The position numbers and the translations under genes are program-made. A stretch of 64,000 bases of DNA from UBA966 sp046350355 (GTDB lineage: Bacteria; Planctomycetota; Phycisphaerae; Phycisphaerales; SM1A02), in NCBI GenBank assembly GCA_046350355.1, contig JAXMAN010000003.1:124001-188000 (forward strand), read 5' to 3'. Shown piece after piece: positions 57,122-64,000 of this stretch. Below the pieces are notes generated by a model. That model was not told the origin of the DNA and did not search any database. It worked only from the letters and a program-made list of their open reading frames with translations. Numbering within the stretch: position 1 is the first letter of the stretch; each line of letters begins with the position of its first letter.

Positions 57122-59236
57122 TCACAGCTCCTCCATCTCCCAATGTTCGTCCGAGATGCGAGCTGTGAGTGGCGATGGCCTTGCCTGATTACCAAGGACC
57201 ATGAGCTGGCGCATCGCTCTGCTGCACCCGACGAAGAGCACGCGCTGTTCTCTGGCGGACTGCTCTGCCTGGTCGAGCGGGCTCGTACCGGGTCGCGGCT
57301 GGGCCGCCTCGATCCCGGCAACCACGACGACTGGAAACTGGAGCCCCTTCGAAGCATGGATGGTCATCACTTTCACCCCTCTGTGCTCGAGGTCCACCTC
57401 CTTCGACTTCATGAGCCGCGGATTCAGTTCCCTGTCGATCCAGCTGGCGATCTGCTTGGCCTGGCCATTGGTCGGACAAAGTACTGCGGCGCAGCTCGGT
57501 CCAACCCGCTCCTGACGCAGTGCGTCTCTGAGGAAGTCATTCAGTCGTTGCCGCGCCTTGGATTCGTCCAGGTACCTCACGAATCGAGGCCATGGGCCTC
57601 GATAGACGCCTGCGAGTTCAAGCGTTTCGGGGTCGGCGTCTTCGGAGTCCGGCGCCAGTCCTCCGAGCGCCTGCCAGATCTCCTTCGTAGTTCGGTAGTT
57701 CCGAGTCAGCGTCCGGACGCGTCCGCCAAAGCGGAGATCTTCAGCAACCTTGCGCCAGGAGATTCCGTTGCCATAGATGCTCTGGTTCCCATCGGCTGCG
57801 AGGAATACGCCCTCGGACGACTTGCAAAGGCCAACAGCGAACCTGATGTGCACCGGCTTCAGGTCCTGGGCCTCATCAATGAACACGTAGTCGAATCTTG
57901 ACTTGACGGCCCGCGCGGCCTCCGCAGCGAATTCGCTTGCAAGCGCGAATCCCGCCGCGTGGAGTGACGCTCTAAAGGCAAGATGAATCCGCCAGATGGT
58001 TCGCCGCTGCTGGGCCGTGATTCTCCGGCCACGTCCCCGACGATCCGCGGACTCGTAGTCCGCGCTCGTCTGCAGGTCCTGGCCGAATATCACCCAGTCG
58101 ATTTCCTTGTAAATGAAGTCGAGGTCGTCTTCGCCGAACTGCACGCCGCTGTCGGCGGGCGTGCACTCCGCGATGGCGCTTCGTAGGTGTGGCTGCCACT
58201 CCGATGGTCGGTCTGCTCGGCGGAACTGGCGGCAGTCCGTCGCCCCCGCGTAGACCAGCTTGTCGACGGTGCTGACTTGTATGGAATTGTCCTGTGCTGC
58301 TCCGCCGAGCTCCCGAATGAGGTACTGCGACGCATTGGCGAGGGCATTCGTGAAGGTCGTGTAGAGGATCCGTGGTTTGGGTGAACTACCCGGCAGGCTC
58401 TCCTGGGCCCTTCGCTGCAATGCCCTCGCGCAGTAGATGGCAACAGTTGACTTGCCTGATCCGGGCCCTCCCTTCACGAGCCACGGCCCACGCGCGCTTG
58501 GCTGTTCGAAACGAGTCACGAAGGCCTTCTGGACATCATCGAGTTTGAGCAAGAAGCTGCTGAGTGGGCGTTCTCCTGCGGCCGCTTCCAACACAGCTTC
58601 CGGACTGCCAGACATGCGAACTGGCCGCTGCGCCAGTTCTTCAATCGCGAGTGGGAACATTCCATTCAGGACGCGCGTGAGGACCGAATCGGGGATCTTG
58701 TCTGAAAGCGCCAGGAGATCCTCGTCCGTCTCGACGGGGGCGAGTAGCGGCACGTACTGCGCGGGCACGGACCAGTCAGCCAGTAGCTGTGGGGTGAGTT
58801 GCATTGGTAGTTGCGCGCGTTGCTCGGTCGGTGAATTGACAGTCAGCTCAGCGAGCTGCACCACCGCCTGCCCGACTTGTTCTTCGGTTGGCGCCCGCGC
58901 CAGCAGTTCGGGAGCCTCTGCGACGATCCGAATTCCCGGCTGTCCCTGTTCGTCGAGGCCGAGTCGTTCGTAGATTGCCCCCCGGTGCCCGATCATGAGC
59001 ATCGTCACCAAGTGATTTTCTCGGTTCACGCTGTAGACAAGCCGCCAATCGTCGGATACGCGGTATCTCCAGAGGAGCTTGTAGCCCGAGAGTTTCTTGA
59101 TTCTGGGGGGATCCGCCGTGTCTGGACTGCTGCGCAGCTGGGGGAGAATCGTCTTGCGAAAGGCGTTGAGGACCTTTTTCGGAGCCCGCCCCAAATCCAA
59201 GGGGAATCCTTCAGTGTGCGCAATCTCGAATGCCAC
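57122..59236 (-). CDS. UvrD/Rep-type helicase fused to an N-terminal RelE-like domain
   Basis: The gene encodes 704 residues, GTG start at 59236 behind GAGGAG. Residues 1-95 resemble a RelE/ParE-type toxin: PPRIKKLSGYKLLWRYRVSDDWRLVYSV and HLVTMLMIGHRGAIYERL have the strand order and the typical L-x-G-x(n)-R-x-x-x-x-D-x-R pattern. After a linker comes a superfamily 1 helicase: Walker A GGPGSGKST near residue 255, YVFIDEAQDLKPVH near 450, LTRNYRTTKEIWQAL and VMTIHASKGLQFPVVVVAG. The usual 2B insertion is short. No antitoxin gene is adjacent. It sits in a presumed defence island, and the fused toxin-like domain could be an effector armed by the helicase; this is a hypothesis. Confidence 0.8.
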   Translation of the reverse strand: MAFEIAHTEGFPLDLGRAPKKVLNAFRKTILPQLRSSPDTADPPRIKKLSGYKLLWRYRVSDDWRLVYSVNRENHLVTMLMIGHRGAIYERLGLDEQGQPGIRIVAEAPELLARAPTEEQVGQAVVQLAELTVNSPTEQRAQLPMQLTPQLLADWSVPAQYVPLLAPVETDEDLLALSDKIPDSVLTRVLNGMFPLAIEELAQRPVRMSGSPEAVLEAAAGERPLSSFLLKLDDVQKAFVTRFEQPSARGPWLVKGGPGSGKSTVAIYCARALQRRAQESLPGSSPKPRILYTTFTNALANASQYLIRELGGAAQDNSIQVSTVDKLVYAGATDCRQFRRADRPSEWQPHLRSAIAECTPADSGVQFGEDDLDFIYKEIDWVIFGQDLQTSADYESADRRGRGRRITAQQRRTIWRIHLAFRASLHAAGFALASEFAAEAARAVKSRFDYVFIDEAQDLKPVHIRFAVGLCKSSEGVFLAADGNQSIYGNGISWRKVAEDLRFGGRVRTLTRNYRTTKEIWQALGGLAPDSEDADPETLELAGVYRGPWPRFVRYLDESKARQRLNDFLRDALRQERVGPSCAAVLCPTNGQAKQIASWIDRELNPRLMKSKEVDLEHRGVKVMTIHASKGLQFPVVVVAGIEAAQPRPGTSPLDQAEQSAREQRVLFVGCSRAMRQLMVLGNQARPSPLTARISDEHWEMEEL

Positions 59237-59788
59237 GGTCGTCTCCTCGCCGGGATAGGGCCACGCAGTTCCCGAATCCCGGTGCCACGGAGGCTACTGG
59301 CGGGATGCGGCATTCAGTGCTGGCCGAGACACGGATTCCCGGGGAGCGAGGAGCTCATCCATACCGGGTAATGCCCTCTCCTTGAACGGTTCGAACGCCA
59401 CGACTGACGATTCACGCTGGCGGAGCAGCCTTGGCCGGCCGGCGCGCGGTGGTGAGGTGATTGAAGTCAGGGGGAGCCTAGAGGGATCTCTGATTGGCAT
59501 CACCGCAAGCAAGCGCTTCAGGGGCTAGCCGGACGTGGTCAGGGCGCGCCTACGCGCGCGCCATTCCTGACGGCAGGTTGAGATGACGTCGCGCCGGACG
59601 CTGCCGGGGAAGCTGCCAACTCCGATCAGGACGGGGCAGGGCTGGCGGCTTGCAGATACAGTTTCCCCGTCTACCGCATTTGGATCCGGCATCCCTCCTG
59701 GGTGTGAGCCCTTCTCGGAGCCGCTTCCAAGTTTTGGGCGCCGGCGGCCGACGCCGGCTTGCGGGTCGACCTTCCGTGGAGCCGATGC
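59237..59788. other. Intergenic region between divergent helicase genes
   Basis: These 552 bases hold no convincing gene. Hairpins are present: GGCGCGC (59543-59549) pairs with GCGCGCC (59556-59562) across a six-base loop, and flanking TCAGG and CCTGA extend it with a bulge. Promoters for the two divergent genes must lie here, but no clear -35/-10 pair was identified. Several short Gly/Arg-coding frames are shadows. Confidence 0.5.
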
Positions 59789-62700
59789 ATGAATGTCTTT
59801 GAACTGCACCGCAAAGTCATCGCGGATTACGAGAAGTACATCCGGTCCTTCATCCGAATCGCCGACCCGGAGATCCAGAAGGTCGTTGACGCGGAGCTCT
59901 CCCGCGGCAAGCTCTGGCCCGAGCCGCTCCTCCAATTCAACCCAGCGTTCAAGTCTGCAGGCAAGGTTTCAGATCTTGCTGCCGACGGGACCGTCCACTC
60001 ACAGGTCGCAGACATCTTCAAGGGCTACTCGCTCTACCAGCACCAGCTCGATGCAATCCGCCTCGGCGCCGCCGGGAAGGACTTCGTCGTCACTTCCGGG
60101 ACCGGATCAGGTAAGTCGCTGACCTACATCGGAACCGTCTTCAGCCACCTGCTCCGCAACGCGTCGAGCAAGGGCGTCGTGGCGATCGTCGTCTACCCTC
60201 TGAACGCGCTCATCAACAGCCAATCCGGCGAGTTCAAGAAGTACCAGGACAACTACCACGCCGCGACCGGCCGGGACTTTCCGATCACCTATGGACAGTA
60301 CACCGGGCAGGAGGAGGAGTCCAAGCGTGAGGTCATGCGGGCGAACCCGCCGCAGGTGCTGCTGACGAACTACATGATGTTGGAGCTCCTGCTCACCCGC
60401 CTGCAGGAACGTTCGATTCGAGACGCGATCTACGAGAACCTCCGCTACCTCGTCTTCGACGAGCTGCACACCTATCGAGGCCGCCAGGGCGCCGATGTGG
60501 CGATGCTGATCCGGCGAATCCGCGCGCAGTGCAAGAACGAGGTGATCTGCATCGGAACCTCCGCGACCATGGTGAGCGGCGGGAGCGTGGAAGAGCAGCG
60601 GACGCAGGTCGCCGCGGTCGCCTCCTCGCTCTTCGGGAAGGCCTTCTCGCCCTCTCAGGTCGTCAATGAGACCCTCGCTCGCTCCCTTCCTGATTCAGCG
60701 GCAGCGAAGGCCAAGACGGATCTTTCGGCCGCGATTCGAAATGGGGTCACGCCGAGTGAAGACCGCGCAGCCCTGTGCGCCCATCCAATCGCGCACTGGA
60801 TGGAGCGTGAAGCGGCAGTGGAAGAGAAGGGCGGGGTGCTCGTCCGGCGCCGCCCTCGATCCGTAGGCGACCTCGCAAGGGCGCTCTCCGAGGCTTCTGG
60901 GGAGCCGGAGTCGTCCTGTCGGGCCGCCTTGGAGAGCGTCCTGCTCTGGATCAGCACGGTCAATGCCGCGATCCAACGGTCTGGAAGCCGCGACACCGTG
61001 CTGCCGTTCCGTCTCCACCAGTTCATCTCGCAGACGGGCTCGGTCTACACGACGCTCGATCAGGGCGCTGAGAGGTTCATCACCCTCGAGCCCGGCATCT
61101 ACAAGGCCGACGAGGAGAACCAGAAGCCGATCTTCCCGAACGTGTTCAGCCGCACGTCGGGACACCCCTTCATCTGCGTGAAGCGGCAGGGCAGCCGCCT
61201 GTTCCCCCGCGAGTTCATGGACAACTCCGAGGAGGATGGCGACACCACCGACGGCTACCTGATCGTGGGCGACGTGTGGGATCCCGTCGAGGATCTCGAT
61301 TCGCTCCCGGATTCATGGTTCCGCATCAACAAGTCGGGACGAAAGCTCCTTCCCGAGCGTGCCGAGTCCATCCCGCAGCGCATCTACTACGACGAACTCG
61401 GGAACTGCTCCGAAACCACCTCGATGAAATATGCGGGCTGGTTCATGCCCGCGCCGCTCTTGTTCGATCCGACCAGCGGGACCTTTTTCGACACGAAGAC
61501 GCGCGATGGAACCAAGCTCGCGAAGCTCGGTAGCGAAGGGCGCAGCACCTCCACGACGATCACGACCTTCTCGATTCTCGCGCAACTCCGAGAGGCGGGA
61601 TACCGGCTCGGCGACCAGAAGCTCCTCAGCTTTACCGACAACAGGCAGGACGCCGCCCTACAGGCCGGACACTTCAACGACTTTGTCTCGGTCGTGCACC
61701 TGCGCTCGGGAATCTTCCATGCCCTGAAGGCTGCCCCGGGGAACCGCCTGAACTACGCTCAGCTCGGCGAGGCCGTCTTCCGTGCGCTCGACCTTCCGTT
61801 CAGCGACTTCACCAAGCTCACCGGTCCTCCCGACCTTGCACCTGTGCAGCGGAAGTACGAGCAGTGCTTCCAGAACTTCGTCCTGTACCGGGCACTCGCC
61901 GACCTCCGCCGCAGTTGGCGCATCGTGCTGCCCAACCTCGAACAGTGCGCGCTACTCGCCATCGACTACGACGACCTGGACGAGATCGCGAGGGTTGATT
62001 CATTCTGGGCATCGACACCGATTGTGGGCGACCTGGACCACGCGAAGCGGCTCGAGTTCCTGACGACCATCCTCGACTTCTTCCGACTCGAGTACGCGCT
62101 CCACAGCGCCAACTTCCTCGAGCACTCCAAGATGAAGGAGAACGAGAAGGAATTCAGGGAGAAACTGCGGGCTCCGTGGACGCTCGATGAGAAGGAGGAG
62201 ATCGCGAATCCCCGCGTGATTCGCTTCGATCCTCTCGCGGCGCGCTCTCCACTGGCGTCGTCAAGCATGGGGCCGGCAAGCGGGCTCGGCAAGTACATCA
62301 AGCAGTTCGTGAAGGAAGCTGATCTCGACCCCACCGCGGTGCGGGGGGATCACTACCGGGACTTCATCCTGGCTGTCATGGAGAGGCTTGAGAAGGCCGA
62401 CTACCTGCACTGCATCAAGGCGAAAGGCGTCGATGGTTCGGAGGTACCGACCTACAGCCTCAAGGTCGACAAGATCATCTGGAAGCTCGGCGATGGCGAG
62501 ACGGTCAAGACCGACGTCATCAAGCGACGGAGCTACCGTGACAATCCCATCCTTCCGAACGCCTTCTTCGCCGACATGTACAGCCGCGAGTTCTCGAAGG
62601 CGAAGCGTCTTCGTGCCGAGGACCACACCGGCCAGCTCGACAAGGACGACCGCCTCGACCGCGAGGATCGCTTCAAGTGCGACTGGTGGCTCGACGACAA

Positions 62701-64000
62701 GAAGACCCAGCCAGACATCCAGAAGATCCGCAGCGAGTCGATCAGCGCGCTGTTCTGCTCGCCGACCATGGAACTCGGCGTCGACATCGGTGGCCTCAGC
62801 ATTGTCCACATGCGGAACGCGCCGCCGAACTCGGCGAACTACGCCCAGCGTTCTGGCCGCGCGGGGCGAAGCGGGCAGGGTGCGCTCGTCTTCACCTACT
62901 GCTCGACCTACTCACCCCACGACCGCCACTTCTTCCAGCAGCAGGCCGATCTTGTCGCGGGCGCGGTGCAGCCGCCTCGTCTTGACCTCTGCAACAAGGA
63001 ACTGCTGCTCTCTCACCTGAATGCACTGGCAATCTCCGAAATCGGCTTGCCTGGTCTCGAAGCGCAGCCGGGTCGGCCCGCCTCGCTCGGATCGATGGTC
63101 GAGATGGATACGGCAGAGATGCCGTTGACCGCTGGGACTCGCGCTGGACTCGCGCTGTCCGACCAGATGTTCGACCGGGTCCGCGCCGCCTTCAAGCGGG
63201 CGATCCACGACTTTGGGAGCGACCTTGAGCGGAACGGCGGCAGCTGGTACTCGGATTCGTGGATCGACACCAACCTCTCGAAGCTCGCCTCGCATCTCGA
63301 CGACGCCCTGAAGCGCTGGCGACGGCTCCACGCTTCTGCGAAGGCATCGCTGTCGAAGGCGACGAAAGGCATCGACTCGGGCACGCTGGCGGCGACAAGC
63401 GATGAGTACAAGAGATTGGTAAGGCTGCAGGCCCAGGCGACGCGGCAGTTGAACCTGCTTGTCAACGACCTCGGCAAGAAGTCATCCGACCTCTCCGAGT
63501 TCTACCCGTATCGCTACCTCGCCTCCGAGGGCTATCTGCCCGGCTACAACTTCACCCGCCTTCCGATCCGGATCTTCATCCCGACAGGTGCGAGTGCTGG
63601 CGAGTTCATCTCGCGACCGAGGGCGGTGGCCCTCCGCGAATTCGGCCCGCTGAATGTCATCTACCACAACGGCCGGAAGTTCCGCGTCGATCAGCTCGTG
63701 GTCCATGATGCAGAGCAGACCCTTTCCGATGCCAAGATCAGCCGCAAGGCCGGCTACTTCTTGGCCGGCGACCAGAAGGTCATGGAGATCTGTCCGTTCA
63801 CGGGCCTCAATCTCGGCGACAACGCGAATCGGGAGATTCTCACCGATCTCATCGAGATGACCGAGAGTCGTGGCACGGAGGTCGACCGCATCTCCTGCGA
63901 AGAGGAGGAGCGGGTGTCGAAGGGCTTCGACATCAGCATCTACTTCGCCGTGGAGGGCTCGCTCGACCGTGTCCGGCGCGCGGCGGTCAAGGTCGGTGAT
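59789..64000 (+). CDS. Very large superfamily 2 DExH helicase, defence-island type (3' end outside the window)
   Basis: The frame is open for 1404 codons to the window edge from the ATG at 59789. The N-terminus MNVFELHRKVIADYEKYIRSF leads into the first RecA domain: VHSQVADIF, YQHQLDAIRLG, Walker A SGTGSGKS at 103-110, DELH at 224-227 and CIGTSATM. Some 700 residues follow before CSPTMELGVDIGGLS, then QRSGRAGR near residue 1020. The long insertion between the two RecA halves and the sequence style match DUF1998-type helicases in DISARM (DrmA), Druantia (DruE) and related defence systems, or MrfA-like DNA repair helicases. Which system it belongs to depends on genes beyond the window. Confidence 0.8.
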   Translation, partial: MNVFELHRKVIADYEKYIRSFIRIADPEIQKVVDAELSRGKLWPEPLLQFNPAFKSAGKVSDLAADGTVHSQVADIFKGYSLYQHQLDAIRLGAAGKDFVVTSGTGSGKSLTYIGTVFSHLLRNASSKGVVAIVVYPLNALINSQSGEFKKYQDNYHAATGRDFPITYGQYTGQEEESKREVMRANPPQVLLTNYMMLELLLTRLQERSIRDAIYENLRYLVFDELHTYRGRQGADVAMLIRRIRAQCKNEVICIGTSATMVSGGSVEEQRTQVAAVASSLFGKAFSPSQVVNETLARSLPDSAAAKAKTDLSAAIRNGVTPSEDRAALCAHPIAHWMEREAAVEEKGGVLVRRRPRSVGDLARALSEASGEPESSCRAALESVLLWISTVNAAIQRSGSRDTVLPFRLHQFISQTGSVYTTLDQGAERFITLEPGIYKADEENQKPIFPNVFSRTSGHPFICVKRQGSRLFPREFMDNSEEDGDTTDGYLIVGDVWDPVEDLDSLPDSWFRINKSGRKLLPERAESIPQRIYYDELGNCSETTSMKYAGWFMPAPLLFDPTSGTFFDTKTRDGTKLAKLGSEGRSTSTTITTFSILAQLREAGYRLGDQKLLSFTDNRQDAALQAGHFNDFVSVVHLRSGIFHALKAAPGNRLNYAQLGEAVFRALDLPFSDFTKLTGPPDLAPVQRKYEQCFQNFVLYRALADLRRSWRIVLPNLEQCALLAIDYDDLDEIARVDSFWASTPIVGDLDHAKRLEFLTTILDFFRLEYALHSANFLEHSKMKENEKEFREKLRAPWTLDEKEEIANPRVIRFDPLAARSPLASSSMGPASGLGKYIKQFVKEADLDPTAVRGDHYRDFILAVMERLEKADYLHCIKAKGVDGSEVPTYSLKVDKIIWKLGDGETVKTDVIKRRSYRDNPILPNAFFADMYSREFSKAKRLRAEDHTGQLDKDDRLDREDRFKCDWWLDDKKTQPDIQKIRSESISALFCSPTMELGVDIGGLSIVHMRNAPPNSANYAQRSGRAGRSGQGALVFTYCSTYSPHDRHFFQQQADLVAGAVQPPRLDLCNKELLLSHLNALAISEIGLPGLEAQPGRPASLGSMVEMDTAEMPLTAGTRAGLALSDQMFDRVRAAFKRAIHDFGSDLERNGGSWYSDSWIDTNLSKLASHLDDALKRWRRLHASAKASLSKATKGIDSGTLAATSDEYKRLVRLQAQATRQLNLLVNDLGKKSSDLSEFYPYRYLASEGYLPGYNFTRLPIRIFIPTGASAGEFISRPRAVALREFGPLNVIYHNGRKFRVDQLVVHDAEQTLSDAKISRKAGYFLAGDQKVMEICPFTGLNLGDNANREILTDLIEMTESRGTEVDRISCEEEERVSKGFDISIYFAVEGSLDRVRRAAVKVGD

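Noticed and set aside
57113..57901. A 262-residue plus-strand frame antisense to the helicase 3' end
   Set aside because: The minus strand encodes conserved helicase motifs through the same bases; the plus-strand frame has no recognisable domain or ribosome-binding site.

Overview
The window is high-GC DNA (well above 65 percent over most of its length) from what looks like a planctomycete of the class Phycisphaerae. The pointers are a run of secreted proteins ending in a PEP-CTERM-like tail (PAPGALALLG followed by a hydrophobic stretch and RRRR), a large secreted protein ending in two dockerin-like calcium-binding repeats, an ECF-type sigma factor coupled to a Ser/Thr kinase, a zinc-less DksA-like protein, and many small overlapping operons. 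No rRNA, insertion sequence or CRISPR array was seen. This is inference from gene content; no database search was possible. Layout: 1-3.5 kb is a cluster of five secreted proteins with the same sorting tail, two of them separated by a nearly identical 127-bp segment. 3.5-7.1 kb holds an MFS transporter and a convergent M60-type metallopeptidase. 7.3-8.8 kb is a HTH/PIN toxin-antitoxin pair with an operator and a tRNA-Val with its terminator. 8.8-20.6 kb is mostly core: TatA, MltA, a UbiD-type decarboxylase, an ABC-2 exporter, ProC, AccA, a DksA-like protein, LspA, TruB (whose gene overlaps lspA by 140 bp), tRNA-Ser and tRNA-Pro. 20.6-25.4 kb has DinB-like and ArsR/SRPBCC genes, then a manganese (yybP-ykoY) riboswitch in front of a terC-cation channel operon, then an XRE regulator. 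25.4-31.5 kb has a nucleotidyltransferase that forms a pair with that XRE regulator, a Ser/Thr kinase with a propeller domain, two Phd-type antitoxins (one with a ParE-like toxin) and a second SRPBCC gene. 31.6-34.1 kb is an arsenic operon: arsR, an arsenate reductase-arsenite methyltransferase fusion, and an aquaporin. 34.1-38.2 kb carries a methyltransferase, a secreted helical protein, a carboxymuconolactone decarboxylase-like/beta-keto acid cleavage enzyme operon and a VOC protein. 38.3-44.7 kb is sigma factor, kinase and the large repeat/dockerin protein. 44.8-55.9 kb has Fic, DUF1801, perR/fur-katG, a complete Rtc RNA repair locus (rtcA, rtcB, divergent rtcR and a textbook sigma-54 promoter), a delta-9 desaturase, and a putatively Fur-controlled small membrane protein plus heme oxygenase. 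From about 56 kb to the end the base composition drops and the genes look like a defence island: a CBS-HEPN-like protein, a UvrD-type helicase fused to a RelE-like domain, and the first 1404 codons of a very large superfamily 2 helicase that runs off the window. How the genes work together: stress and metal handling recur (arsenic, manganese, iron/heme, peroxide), each with its own local regulatory site that can be read in the sequence. Two ArsR-family genes start at or next to the predicted transcription start, so their mRNAs are probably leaderless. The most unusual items are the RelE-UvrD fusion with its defence-like neighbours, the manganese riboswitch operon that includes a channel with a calcium-channel-like selectivity filter, the ArsC-ArsM fusion, and the DUF6932-like nucleotidyltransferase/XRE pair with a long palindromic operator.
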